Positions 51,340-60,666 of a DNA stretch of 64,000 nucleotides are shown here, piece after piece. Below the pieces are notes generated by a model that worked only from the letters and a program-made list of their open reading frames with translations, ran no database searches and was not told where the DNA came from. Position 1 is the first letter of the stretch. Each line of letters begins with the position of its first letter. The DNA comes from Bacteroidota bacterium (GTDB lineage: Bacteria > Bacteroidota > Ignavibacteria > Ignavibacteriales > Ignavibacteriaceae): assembly GCA_022564295.1 (NCBI GenBank), contig JADFLR010000013.1, positions 1 through 64,000 on the forward strand. Reading direction: 5' to 3'. The position numbers and the translations under genes were made by a program.

Positions 51340-52920
51340 TTAAAGAAAAAGATTAATAAATTCATCATTATTACATTTTTCCTCATCGTGTAATGCGGTT
51401 TCAATTTTACCTAAATCGAATTCATATAAGTTATCGTTGTTGATTATCACAGAGAATATTGAGCATCGATTCTCCAATATTAATTTCATATTTGGATTTA
51501 TAGGTTCCCAACCTCCATCTAGTATAATAATTGGCTTATTTGTACAAAGAGCTGGACCTAAGGTTGATGTTCTCGTATGATAAAAAATGAAAGCGTCTGC
51601 TAAAGCCATGGATTCTTCAAATGGCTGATATATGATTTCTGCTTTTGGAAAAAATGATATATTTTTATCTCTAAAGTAATCACCGGGGTGTTTTTGGTAA
51701 AGCACACTATATCCAGCATTATAGAGTAGTTCAACTAATTTATATTCAAAATGTAATTTCACCAAATTGGGTACAAAATGTGGTAAAGCTTGATTTTCAT
51801 AGGTATATGGACAGGTAACAATCATTATCTTTTTAGATACCTTTTTTCTTACTCCTGCATATTTATTGACCTTATAAGGTTGAAAGATACTTGTGTTCGC
51901 GCCAATGATTTTACAATTATTCATATTTGGTGCTGGAAATCTTTTTGCTGTATCGCGAAACGCTTTAGCAGAATGATCTGTAAATGTATAAAAATTATCA
52001 GCAAAGGGTAAATCTAGCCATGATACCCAATCAAGTTCATGCGCTAATGGATTACCATGCATGAATCCATTTATTTCTACTCCTCTATTTTTCATAAGTA
52101 AAGTAAACATTCGAGTTTGATGAGATGAATTACAACCTAAAAATATTTTTTCCCCTTTCCATTTCAATACATTGCTTTCCATACTTTTCATTAAAATATA
52201 TGTTTCTAAAAATATATTTGAGGTAATATTTTCTAAGTAGATAAGCTGGCTATCACTAAAAGAAAGATCAAATTGATCTGCTACATCTGAAATTTTCAAC
52301 ACCATTTTATTAACATTTCGTTTAATTGGGATCAAAATCTTATCAGGTGTATTTATAGAAATATTTCGATTCTTTATGATAAAATTGTTGATATCTAATG
52401 GTAACACCAACACCGATCGCTTTTTATTGAAGTAATCAATATTGTGCTCATTATAATTTTGAAAGAGCAAATAATTAAATTCAGAGAATTTATATCGTGT
52501 AAAGCGATTATACTTAATTATTTTTTTAGCTTTGTTAAATAACGGCACAGCATTAACATTGCGGATAGAAAGTTTGGATAAAAAACTATTCCTTGGAACC
52601 CCATGCTCAATAAGTCCTTTAATATAATCAGAATCTTCTGAATATACTGGAATTAAATTAATATCCTGCAAACTGGAAATTATTTTTAGAGAATGTACAA
52701 AAGTGATGTACTCCAATATCACCTTATAGTTAACAAGAACTAATTGACCCCATAGATTGGCAAAATTCGCAGATATTTCTTTATTATAATTGTAATAGAA
52801 GGGAATTGATGTGAATCGATCATTAATGATTTTAAGACTGTCTTCAACCTTATCGAAGATAAGAATAAGAAATTCACCATTGATATTTTTTATAAAGCGT
52901 AGATCTGAATTATGATTCAA
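51340..52920 (-). CDS. GT-like protein fused to a glutaminase-like N-domain (main frame)
   Basis: The C-terminal ~350 residues are a GT-B-like domain: KIFLGCNSSHQTRMFTLLMK, FMHGNPLAHELDWVSWLDLP, YQKHPGDYFRDKNISFFPK and FIFYHTRTSTLGPALCTNKP, resembling capsule-type transferases. The same domain is in the gene at 53338-54912. The N-terminal ~80 residues (FIKNINGEFLILIFDKVEDS, IINDRFTSIPFYYN) match the glutaminase-like domain of the Cys-less synthetase at 49314-51119. The TTG at 52920 is not a convincing start: the same frame is open up to 53085, and beyond a TAG to an ATG at 53163. See the interrupted 5' part. Confidence 0.65.
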   Translation of the reverse strand: MNHNSDLRFIKNINGEFLILIFDKVEDSLKIINDRFTSIPFYYNYNKEISANFANLWGQLVLVNYKVILEYITFVHSLKIISSLQDINLIPVYSEDSDYIKGLIEHGVPRNSFLSKLSIRNVNAVPLFNKAKKIIKYNRFTRYKFSEFNYLLFQNYNEHNIDYFNKKRSVLVLPLDINNFIIKNRNISINTPDKILIPIKRNVNKMVLKISDVADQFDLSFSDSQLIYLENITSNIFLETYILMKSMESNVLKWKGEKIFLGCNSSHQTRMFTLLMKNRGVEINGFMHGNPLAHELDWVSWLDLPFADNFYTFTDHSAKAFRDTAKRFPAPNMNNCKIIGANTSIFQPYKVNKYAGVRKKVSKKIMIVTCPYTYENQALPHFVPNLVKLHFEYKLVELLYNAGYSVLYQKHPGDYFRDKNISFFPKAEIIYQPFEESMALADAFIFYHTRTSTLGPALCTNKPIIILDGGWEPINPNMKLILENRCSIFSVIINNDNLYEFDLGKIETALHDEEKCNNDEFINLFL

Positions 52921-53163
52921 AAAGTATTGGGCTGTTTCGTTTCGTTCGATGGATTCGTTTAGTATAGGATTCCCAAATACAAAAATCGATTTTGATGAAT
53001 TTTCAATACGAATAGGAAGGGGATTAAAATTTGTTTTAATGGTAAATAGATAATCCCGCCCGGAAATGTTATCGCTCTTATCACTCTATGAAGATAATAT
53101 GTTCTTTTGAGATGAGAATGTTACAATCAGTTTTTGCAGAAATATATCGTCATATTTAGGCAT
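52921..53163 (-). pseudogene. Interrupted 5' end of the fused GT-like gene (in-frame TAG)
   Basis: From ATG 53163 the frame reads MPKYDDIFLQKLIVTFSSQK, then NILSS, TAG (53086-53088), SDKSDNISGRDYLFTIKTNF and FVFGNPILNE, and runs into the 51340-52920 frame without another break. The part after the TAG (YLFTIK...IFVFGNPILNE) matches the N-terminus of the synthetase-like paralogue at 49.3 kb (FHFYLTI...IFCILGNPIIG). The gene would encode ~607 residues if the TAG were read or corrected, so this is a single nonsense mutation or a sequencing error. Confidence 0.6.
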
Positions 53164-53337
53164 ACTTAGTTTATTTAAAAAATTCAATTTAAGCGTATTG
53201 TTGGAGTAGATAGTTGGAAGAGACTCGTTTTTCTTCTACTGTTCATTAATAGATTTAAAGAGTTGTGGAAGGATTAAAAGAGTACACAAAAATGAATGAC
53301 AGATTTTCAATATCTTGGAATTTTCAATAAATAAAAA

Positions 53338-54912
53338 CTACATTAAGTAAGTTTCGACAAATTCTTTATTATACTTTTTATCACTTGTTAAAGCATCATT
53401 AATCAAACTTATATCAATATCATACAAATGTTTATCATTTAATGCTAGTTTAATGATGCAACATCTTTTCTCTAATAGTTTTCTTACTTTCGGGTTTATT
53501 GGTTCCCAACCTCCATCTAACCAAATAACTGGTTTTGTAGTACACAATGCAGGTCCAAAAGTAGATGTTCTTGTATGATAAAAAATAAAAGCATCAGCTC
53601 TATGCATTGATTCTTCAAATGTACTATATAATACTTCTGCTTTCGAGAAAAAATCCATTTTTTTATTTTTAAAGTAATCTCCAGGATGTTTTTGGTATAG
53701 TACTTTATATCCATGTTTTACTAGTTTATCGATTATCATATATTCGAAATGCAAACGTATTAAATTTGGAAAATATTGAGGAAGAGCGTGATTTTCTTGT
53801 GTATAAGGACTAGGAACTAACATTATATTTTTAATGTTGGGAGATGTACTATTATTTATGTATTTCTGAAAATGATTTACGTTTGCTGATTTAAATTCAC
53901 AACGATTGCCATTTGGTGCAGAAAACCTTAATGAAGTATCATAAAAAGCTTTTGCTGCATTTTCATTAAATGCATAAAAGTAATCAGCGAATGGAAGTTC
54001 GAGCCAAGAGATCCAATCCAGCTCATGAATTAATGGATTTCCATGCATAAAACTGTTTACAGTTCCTCCATTTTTCCTAATCGCAAGTGTAAACATTCTA
54101 GTATATACATTTTTATTGGCCCCTAAAAAAAGATTAATTGGTGCATGAGGTTTTAATTTATCTAATAATATCTTATAAATTAAATTTGTCTTAGAAAAGT
54201 TTGAAATTAAACGTTCTTTTGTATAATCTAAAATATTTTTAGGAATCACAATAAAATATTTATGTTCAACGATCTCAGATATTTCATCGATGAGTGTAAT
54301 TGCAAGGTTGCGAATTTCCTTTCTTTCAGAAATAGTACATTCTCTGTTCTCTATGATACTTTCTTTATAAAAACTTCGTATATCGAGTGGAAAAATTTTA
54401 CATTTTTTTGCCCTCTGCAAGTAACTTAAAGCAAAAACATTATAACTTTGATGTAATACATAACACTTCTTCCTTGAGAAAAACAAAGTTGAGATATTAT
54501 TATTCTTCAATATAAATTTCATCTTTCTAATAATATCCTTCCAGGATTTAGGCTGTAAATTAGGAATAGAAATTATTAGATTATCAGGGATCTCATTATT
54601 GACTAAACTTTTGAAATACTTGGAATCATCAGCGTATTTAAGGTTATATCCGTTTTTCTTTGCCTCATAAATAATTTTCAAGGTGTGAATTAAAGTAATT
54701 AAATCTAAATAAGTGTAATAATTTACTAGTAGAAGATCACCCAAATAACTATTACGATTTTGATAAATTAAATTATTAAAGACATTCATAATATCTTGTT
54801 CAACATTAAGAAAATCTAACCATGGATATGGCCAATCAAGATCATTAAACCAATCTTCTATACCAGAATCTAATACACTTGGAATGTCTAATGGAAATTT
54901 TCTATCAATCAT
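53338..54912 (-). CDS. GT-like protein (capsule-type GT-B), paralogue of the fused gene
   Basis: A 524-residue protein whose C-terminal half matches the gene at 51340-52920: FMHGNPLIHELDWISWLELP, FADYFYAFNENAAKAFYDTS, YQKHPGDYFKNKKMDFFSKA and FIFYHTRTSTFGPALCTTKP. The final part (PVIWLDGGWEPINPKV) is shared too. The N-terminal ~120 residues are unrelated to the glutaminase-like domain of the paralogue and are unassigned. The KHP...S/T-x-x-x-A-L pattern suggests a sugar-nucleotide site as in KpsS/LipB-type capsule transferases. It starts 16 bases after the CMP-sugar synthetase, so a nonulosonic acid transfer is conceivable. Confidence 0.6.
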   Translation of the reverse strand: MIDRKFPLDIPSVLDSGIEDWFNDLDWPYPWLDFLNVEQDIMNVFNNLIYQNRNSYLGDLLLVNYYTYLDLITLIHTLKIIYEAKKNGYNLKYADDSKYFKSLVNNEIPDNLIISIPNLQPKSWKDIIRKMKFILKNNNISTLFFSRKKCYVLHQSYNVFALSYLQRAKKCKIFPLDIRSFYKESIIENRECTISERKEIRNLAITLIDEISEIVEHKYFIVIPKNILDYTKERLISNFSKTNLIYKILLDKLKPHAPINLFLGANKNVYTRMFTLAIRKNGGTVNSFMHGNPLIHELDWISWLELPFADYFYAFNENAAKAFYDTSLRFSAPNGNRCEFKSANVNHFQKYINNSTSPNIKNIMLVPSPYTQENHALPQYFPNLIRLHFEYMIIDKLVKHGYKVLYQKHPGDYFKNKKMDFFSKAEVLYSTFEESMHRADAFIFYHTRTSTFGPALCTTKPVIWLDGGWEPINPKVRKLLEKRCCIIKLALNDKHLYDIDISLINDALTSDKKYNKEFVETYLM

Positions 54913-54928
54913 AAAGGTTTTATTATTA

Positions 54929-55633
54929 TTAAAATTTATTTAAATATGTAAAAATACATTTTGCCATTTCAAGATCTGCCTCTTCATCAATATCAATTGC
55001 AAACTTCCAATCTATAGGAAATAATTTAAAGTTTGGTCCGTAAAATGTTCTCGCTTTTTTAAACTCATCAATTTTTGCTATCCAGATTGCACCAGTGGGG
55101 CAAAATAATTCATCCAAATCTTGTGATCTCTTCATAAAAGCTTCAGGAAATAACTTCATAGTTTTATTTTGTTTATTTATTCTCATAGCCCACCATGGAT
55201 TCATCCAACCGAACTTATTTACACTAATTTGAAAACAGGTATCTTTAACTATAAAATTCTCAAATGCCTTTATGATTTGTATTTCATTTCGTAATGGGCA
55301 ATTTGGCATGAGTTGCACAATATTATCATATTTTTCAGTATAAAAATTTTCAATTTTATAGGTGGAAGATAATGTTGCTTTATGAACACTAGAATTATCA
55401 TTATAATGAGAATCTCTCAAAAATGGGACATCGAGACCAAAATCCTTAGCAATATCGGCTATAACTTGGGAATCAGTGCTTACAAATATTCTCTTAAATA
55501 ATTTCGATTTAAGGGCGGCTTCAATCGTGTGAACAATTAATGGTTTGCCAAAGAAATCTACAATATTTTTATTAGGTATACGTTTCGAACCACCCCTTGC
55601 CGGGATAATAGCTAAATTTTTCACGCTCGGCAT
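54929..55633 (-). CDS. CMP-nonulosonic acid cytidylyltransferase (NeuA/PseF-type)
   Basis: A 234-residue acylneuraminate cytidylyltransferase: AIIPARGGSKRIPNKNIVDF at the N-terminus (CTP-binding loop), DFFGKPLIVHTIEAAL, VSTDSQVIADIAKDFG and VQLMPNCPLRNEIQI, then PTGAIWIAKIDEF and AIDIDEEADLEMAK. It activates a nonulosonic acid (sialic, pseudaminic or legionaminic type) as CMP-sugar. Which one is not decidable from sequence; the adjacent PseG-like gene favours a di-N-acetyl type. Confidence 0.87.
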   Translation of the reverse strand: MPSVKNLAIIPARGGSKRIPNKNIVDFFGKPLIVHTIEAALKSKLFKRIFVSTDSQVIADIAKDFGLDVPFLRDSHYNDNSSVHKATLSSTYKIENFYTEKYDNIVQLMPNCPLRNEIQIIKAFENFIVKDTCFQISVNKFGWMNPWWAMRINKQNKTMKLFPEAFMKRSQDLDELFCPTGAIWIAKIDEFKKARTFYGPNFKLFPIDWKFAIDIDEEADLEMAKCIFTYLNKF

Positions 55634-55658
55634 AGACTTAATATGATTTACTTACTCT

Positions 55659-56333
55659 TTAGTTATCTGATTTAGCATCACGGTAAATATTTTTTGTATG
55701 CTTTCTGGCTGCGTATCCAATTACAGTAGTTTTTGCTGGAACATTCTTGACTACAGTTGAACCGGCCCCGATTAGTGCTGCTTTCCCGATGTGAATATCT
55801 GGTAAAATTGTTGCACCAATTCCGATAAAAGCCAATTCGTCCACAATTACCCTACCAGCGGTTTTTGAACCTGGTGCCATATGTGCACTAAATCCTATAA
55901 TATTATCATGTTCAATTATAGAACCTGTATTGATTATTGTTGCATCATTAATAATTGATCCATTGTTAATTATTGCACCAGCACCAATGAAACAACCATT
56001 ACCAATTTTTGCTTTTTCACTAACAATAGCCGATGGGTGAATAAGTGAAACAACTTCATAGCCCTGCTTAGTTAACTCTTTAAAGAGTTTCCCCCTGGCT
56101 GCATTGTCACCAATTGCGATATGAAAAATTATCGATTCAAATTTCTGTGTTTTGAAATTACTTGAAGATCCAAGAACGGGAATATTATTGATATAAGTTC
56201 CCTTAAATTCAGGCGTATTATCAAGAAAACCAATAACTTTAAACGTCTTTGTTTTAGCAATAAGGTCAAGAACAACACCTGCATGGCCATCCATTCTTGC
56301 ACCGACAATTACAATTGGTTTTAATTTTATCAT
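55659..56333 (-). CDS. NeuD/PglD-type sugar acetyltransferase
   Basis: A 224-residue protein with an N-terminal Rossmann-like PglD domain (PIVIVGARMDGHAGVVLDLI, VIGFLDNTPEFKGTYINNIP) and a C-terminal left-handed beta-helix (SAIVSEKAKIGNGCFIGAGA, APGSKTAGRVIVDELAFIGI, GSTVVKNVPAKTTVIGYAAR). It N- or O-acetylates an amino sugar in nonulosonic acid or bacillosamine pathways, here probably the 4-amino group produced by the aminotransferase at 58.5 kb. Confidence 0.85.
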   Translation of the reverse strand: MIKLKPIVIVGARMDGHAGVVLDLIAKTKTFKVIGFLDNTPEFKGTYINNIPVLGSSSNFKTQKFESIIFHIAIGDNAARGKLFKELTKQGYEVVSLIHPSAIVSEKAKIGNGCFIGAGAIINNGSIINDATIINTGSIIEHDNIIGFSAHMAPGSKTAGRVIVDELAFIGIGATILPDIHIGKAALIGAGSTVVKNVPAKTTVIGYAARKHTKNIYRDAKSDN

Positions 56334-56355
56334 AACTTATAATTCAAAATATTAT

Positions 56356-57399
56356 TTATTCGTTTTCAATATCAATCCAAGAAAGTAGATGTTCTACATT
56401 CAAATTTGTTTTTGCACTTTTCCCAAGAATATTATCCCAATATTTTGGGGGAATTCCAATACCAGGGCGTTTAACTGTTAAGTTTTTACTTGAGAAAGTA
56501 TCACCAGCGATAATTTTGCTGCCAACTACAATACTACATCTGTGCACTTTTCTCTGGCCAATTTCCTTTTCACCAAATATTCTTACAGTAGTACCAAGCC
56601 CTTGTTCTACTTCTCTAATAGATACGATAAGTTCTTGAAGTTCTTGTGGTTCAATTGATGCAGAATGATCCGGTCCAAAAGCATTTGAATTAAGTGTAAA
56701 ATGTTTCTCAATTATTTTTGCACCTAAAGCTCTTGCAGCTATGGCCATAGTTGAACCTAATGTATGATCAGAATATCCAACAGGATAACCGAAAGCATTT
56801 TTAAGAGTTTGCATAAATAATAAGTTAGTTGTATATATTTCTGCCGGATACCACGATATACAATGTAAAAGGACAATTTTATCATTATTTTCCTTAGTTA
56901 TAACTTCAAGTGCTTCTTCTATTTCTCCCAATGTAGCCATACCTGTAGATAGAATAATCGGTAGCTTCGATGCAGCCATATGCTTTAATAAAGGAATATT
57001 TGTTAAATTGCCTGATGCAACCTTAATAACATCAATCCCTAGTTTGTAAAGAAAATCAAAAGAGTCCTTATCAAAAGGCGTTGATAGGAATTTTATTGCT
57101 TTATTATCACAATATTCTTTAAGCTCCATATGGCTTTCTTCATCCAATTCGAGTCTATGCAATAAATCTCTAAAAGATTCACTTTTGTAACTTCCTTTAT
57201 CAATATAAGTACTGGTTAACGCATTGGGTGTAACAAGTTTTTTCGCTTTGAAGCATTGAAATTTTACATAGTCAGCTTTTGCTTCAATTGCTGCGTCCAC
57301 CATTTTTTTAGCTTTTATTAATTCTCCATCATGGTTGATTCCAGCTTCTGCAATTATAAGAGTATTCGCATTTTCATTTACTAGTTCAGCATAATTCAT
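56356..57399 (-). CDS. Nonulosonic acid synthase (NeuB/LegI/PseI-type)
   Basis: A 347-residue NeuB-family synthase, condensing phosphoenolpyruvate with a 6-carbon amino sugar to a 9-carbon nonulosonate. Visible: IAEAGINHDGELIKAKKMVD, VKFQCFKAKKLVTPNA, KVASGNLTNIPLLKH, VLLHCISWYPAEIY, YSDHTLGSTMAIAARALGAK, IIEKHFTLNSNAFGPDHSAS, and a C-terminal antifreeze-like SAF domain. Catalytic residues are intact. The HCISWYPA form differs from the HCTTEYPA of classic NeuB, so the substrate is likely not ManNAc. Confidence 0.9.
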   Translation of the reverse strand: MNYAELVNENANTLIIAEAGINHDGELIKAKKMVDAAIEAKADYVKFQCFKAKKLVTPNALTSTYIDKGSYKSESFRDLLHRLELDEESHMELKEYCDNKAIKFLSTPFDKDSFDFLYKLGIDVIKVASGNLTNIPLLKHMAASKLPIILSTGMATLGEIEEALEVITKENNDKIVLLHCISWYPAEIYTTNLLFMQTLKNAFGYPVGYSDHTLGSTMAIAARALGAKIIEKHFTLNSNAFGPDHSASIEPQELQELIVSIREVEQGLGTTVRIFGEKEIGQRKVHRCSIVVGSKIIAGDTFSSKNLTVKRPGIGIPPKYWDNILGKSAKTNLNVEHLLSWIDIENE

Positions 57400-58454
57400 A
57401 TTGTACTTGTTTTAATTAATTGATCTAATTTTTGGCAAAACCTTTTTAATCCCTTCCCATCAATTACGTTATGGGATTGTTCATATTGTTTCAGTTGTTT
57501 ATTGTAGTCTAAAATAAAACTTTTAGTTTTTGTTTGTATTTCTTCAACAGTTAAATCTGGCCCGAATCCGATATTATAATTAACATCCATTCTTTCAAAA
57601 CTATCAGCTATTTCCATCTGTCTTTGTAATTGACAAATCGTTACACCAGGAACATGTGTAGCAATACGTTCGAAAAGAGTATTACCCCCAGCTGTGACAG
57701 CGATATCAGCTTTTTGAAAATATGGAGCAAGAGTTGGTACATCTAATACCATTTTAATTTTTTTATTTTTTAATAATGACTTTAGTCTTAAACTATAACC
57801 AGTCGCATGAGAAGAAATAATTAATATTTCATCGATTTCATCAATATTAGAAAGAGCTTGAATAGTTTTAAATGTTAAGTTATGATGATCACTCCCACCC
57901 AGTGTAAGTATTACTTTTTTAAATTTATTCTTATTAGGGTAAGTAGCAACAATATTCTCATATTTTGAAGACATTATAAAGTACTTTGGTCCTAAAAGAT
58001 ATTTATGTCTTAGATCCCCATAATCTGTATATAGTTGATTTGGGTTTCCATTTAAAACTAGATCCGAATCAATTTCCCTTTTATAACTATCATCTGTAAT
58101 CACTGCGATTGGGACATTTATTTTTCTTAAGTTTGCCATGTATAAATGATTCACATCATTTTCTAAAACATCAAGTATTATGAAGAGTGGCTGGTACTTC
58201 TGAGCCATTTTACAGACAAATTCGGTTTCATCTTTAATACTGCATTCAGGATCAATATTAATCAATTCAATACTTGAATAATCAGCAAATACAACATTTT
58301 GGGTATCACTATTCGATAGAAGAATAGTATTAATATTTCTAGTCTTTAATAAAAATTCACTTATAATCACAGCCCGTTTTATATGTCCATAGCCTATCTC
58401 TTTATTTCCATCAGCTCTTATGAATATATTCCGTTTTAAATTATTGACAGCCAT
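57396..58454 (-). CDS. PseG-like UDP-sugar hydrolase
   Basis: A 352-residue GT-B-fold protein matching PseG: IFIRADGNKEIGYGHIKRAV at the start (RxDxxxxIGxGHxxR), LIIDxL-type region FIILDVLENDVNHLYMANLR, YLLGPKYFIMSSKYEN, KVILTLGGSDHHNLTFKTIQ, and ADIAVTAGGNTLFERIATHV. PseG removes UDP from UDP-2,4-diacetamido-2,4,6-trideoxy-hexose and defines pseudaminic/legionaminic-type pathways. It overlaps the NeuB-type gene by four bases. Confidence 0.85.
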   Translation of the reverse strand: MAVNNLKRNIFIRADGNKEIGYGHIKRAVIISEFLLKTRNINTILLSNSDTQNVVFADYSSIELINIDPECSIKDETEFVCKMAQKYQPLFIILDVLENDVNHLYMANLRKINVPIAVITDDSYKREIDSDLVLNGNPNQLYTDYGDLRHKYLLGPKYFIMSSKYENIVATYPNKNKFKKVILTLGGSDHHNLTFKTIQALSNIDEIDEILIISSHATGYSLRLKSLLKNKKIKMVLDVPTLAPYFQKADIAVTAGGNTLFERIATHVPGVTICQLQRQMEIADSFERMDVNYNIGFGPDLTVEEIQTKTKSFILDYNKQLKQYEQSHNVIDGKGLKRFCQKLDQLIKTSTI

Positions 58455-59546
58455 TTATAAATTATTTGCAATAATTTGACATATTTGTTTCACTTTACTG
58501 GTAGATAAACCAACATATAATGGCAGGCATAACATTCTCCTTGACACATCATTTGCTATTTCCAATTTCTGTTGCTTTATATAGTTAAGATTGTTTAATG
58601 AGGGATAAAAATATCTTTTTGGATAAATATCTTTTTTTTCTAAAGAATTAATTATTTTTAATAATGTACCTTCTGAATTTAATATAATAGGATAATAATG
58701 GTAATTATATAATGTAAAATTTGGCATGATGGGTTTTGTAATATTCAATTCACTAAGTAATTCATTATAAATGTAAGTGATGTTTTTACGTTCTTCTATA
58801 ATTGATTCTAAATGAGGTAGTATTGACAGCCCTAATGCAGCGTGAAATTCTGAATTTTTACCATTGATACCTAAACCATGTATTTTATACTCATTTGTCT
58901 TTAGATAACCAAATTCTCTTATATACTCAATTTTCTTGGCAAGTTTATCGTCATTAGTAATTAATGCCCCTCCCTCACCAGTGTGAAAAAGCTTTGTAGC
59001 ATGAAAACTTAATGTACTTATATCTCCAAAACTAACAAGTGATTTATTCAAATAAGTTACTCCAAAGGAATGAGCAGCATCATATATTATTTTAATATTA
59101 TATTTCTTTCCAATCTTTGTTAATGCTTTAATGTCATTTGGTATTCCAAATAAATGTGTAGTAAGTATTCCTGTTGTCTTTTTCGTTATTTTTTTTTCAA
59201 TTAATGTTGGTTCCATATTTAATGTATTACGATTTATATCTGCAAATATTGGCGTACAGCCTTGCCATACTAAACTACTTGTGGATGCAACAAATGACAA
59301 CGGGGTGGTAATAATTTCACCGGTTAGTTCCAATGCTTTTATAGCCATTTGTAAAGCAATTGTTCCGTTAGAAACAAAATATAAATGTTTTACTTTAAGA
59401 ATTTCCTTTAGCTTAATTTCCAGTTTCTGCACTAAAGGCCCATTATTTGTTAATTGATTACTTGCCCAAATTTTATCAATATAAGCTTTATATGTATCGA
59501 CTTCAGGCAAGAATGGTTTGGTTACAAAAATTTTATTCCCAATCAT
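58455..59546 (-). CDS. DegT/DnrJ/EryC1-type sugar aminotransferase
   Basis: A 363-residue PLP-dependent aminotransferase: LYFVSNGTIALQMAIKALEL, IIYDAAHSFGVTYLNKSLVS, DISTLSFHATKLFHTGEGGA (PLP lysine in HATK) and LGLSILPHLESIIEERKN. PseC/LegC/PglE-type enzymes of this family add a 4-amino group to UDP-4-keto-6-deoxy sugars. It overlaps the start of the epimerase gene by four bases on one side and abuts the PseG gene on the other, so a single pathway is likely. Confidence 0.88.
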   Translation of the reverse strand: MIGNKIFVTKPFLPEVDTYKAYIDKIWASNQLTNNGPLVQKLEIKLKEILKVKHLYFVSNGTIALQMAIKALELTGEIITTPLSFVASTSSLVWQGCTPIFADINRNTLNMEPTLIEKKITKKTTGILTTHLFGIPNDIKALTKIGKKYNIKIIYDAAHSFGVTYLNKSLVSFGDISTLSFHATKLFHTGEGGALITNDDKLAKKIEYIREFGYLKTNEYKIHGLGINGKNSEFHAALGLSILPHLESIIEERKNITYIYNELLSELNITKPIMPNFTLYNYHYYPIILNSEGTLLKIINSLEKKDIYPKRYFYPSLNNLNYIKQQKLEIANDVSRRMLCLPLYVGLSTSKVKQICQIIANNL

Positions 59547-60574
59547 ATAGTTAACATTTGTATCTTATTGTACTCAACAAACCAATCCACAAATTTACTT
59601 ATTCCTTCTTCAATCTTTGTTTTTGGTACATATTCCGTAATTGTAATCATATCAGAAACATCAGCCCAGGTTTCATTCATATCGCCCGGCTGCATTTCAA
59701 TATAATTGCAAATTGCTTTTTTCTCTAATTTCGTTTCAATAATATTTATAAAATCTTTTAATTTAGTAGGTGAGTTGTTACCTAAATTTAATATAAACGG
59801 AAGAGTATCGCTCTGCTTCTTTTGAGAATTAAATAAAAGCAATCTTAGTGCTTCTATGTTATCATCTATATAGGTTAAATCCCTGCTCATTCTCCCCTTG
59901 TTATAAACATCAATTGGTTTATTCTCTAAAATAGCTTTTGTAAATTTATAGTAAGCCATATCGGGTCTTCCCCAGGGTCCATAGACTGTGAAAAATCTTA
60001 ACCCGGTTGAAGGAATGTTATACAAACTATGATATGAAAAAGCCATTAACTCATTACTACGTTTTGTGGCAGCATAAAGTGATATCGGTTTTTCAACAGG
60101 GTCAGATTCAGAGAATGGGATTTTAGTATTAGCACCATATACTGAACTGGATGATGCATAAAGTAAATGTTTAACCGGGTAATGCCTGCAAGCTTCTAAT
60201 ATATTTAAAAACCCATAAATATTGCTATCGATATAAGTTTTCGGATTCTTAAGTGAATATCTTACACCCGCTTGTGCAGCCAGATTAACAACAGAATCGA
60301 ATCTTTCATTTTTAAATAGTTCAAAAATATTCTTCTCATCAGTTAAGTCTAACTTTATAAACCTGTAATTATCATATTTTTCACTTTGAACATCTTTGCC
60401 ATATTCGATATTATATTTATTTATTCCAGTTTCATTTAAACGGGCATATTTAAGATTTGCATCGTAGTAATCATTTATATTATCTAAACCCACTATATCG
60501 TAATTCTCACTTACCAGTCTATTTACAAGATGAAAACCAATGAACCCAGCAGTTCCGGTAATAAGTATTTTCAA
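59543..60574 (-). CDS. UDP-uronate-type NAD-dependent epimerase
   Basis: A 343-residue extended SDR protein: ILITGTAGFIGFHLVNRLVS, GLDNINDYYDANLKYARL (UDP-glucuronate 4-epimerase signature), AAQAGVRYSLKNPKTYIDSN, YASSSSVYGANTKIPFSE, YAATKRSNELMAFSYHSLYN (YxxxK) and PGDMNETWADVSD. It interconverts UDP-glucuronate and UDP-galacturonate and is the first gene of the whole minus-strand cluster. It is not a PseB/LegB dehydratase, so the dehydration step of the nonulosonate route is missing here. Confidence 0.88.
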   Translation of the reverse strand: MKILITGTAGFIGFHLVNRLVSENYDIVGLDNINDYYDANLKYARLNETGINKYNIEYGKDVQSEKYDNYRFIKLDLTDEKNIFELFKNERFDSVVNLAAQAGVRYSLKNPKTYIDSNIYGFLNILEACRHYPVKHLLYASSSSVYGANTKIPFSESDPVEKPISLYAATKRSNELMAFSYHSLYNIPSTGLRFFTVYGPWGRPDMAYYKFTKAILENKPIDVYNKGRMSRDLTYIDDNIEALRLLLFNSQKKQSDTLPFILNLGNNSPTKLKDFINIIETKLEKKAICNYIEMQPGDMNETWADVSDMITITEYVPKTKIEEGISKFVDWFVEYNKIQMLTI

Positions 60575-60615
60575 TATAGTTCTTTCAATAACATACTATT
60601 TAAATTTTCTATTCA

Positions 60616-60666
60616 ACTTGTCCGGTGGAATCCGAGTGAAATAATTTCATTTTTCACCGGACAAGT
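60616..60666. repeat. Perfect 12-bp inverted repeat
   Basis: ACTTGTCCGGTG (60616-60627) and CACCGGACAAGT (60655-60666) are exact inverted copies with a 27-base loop; the next bases on both sides are also similar (ATTCA/ATTCTT). It lies at the 3' end of the broken GIY-YIG gene and ~40 bases upstream of the epimerase start, so it might be a terminator of that gene, an operator for the cluster, or a mobile-element end. Confidence 0.6.
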
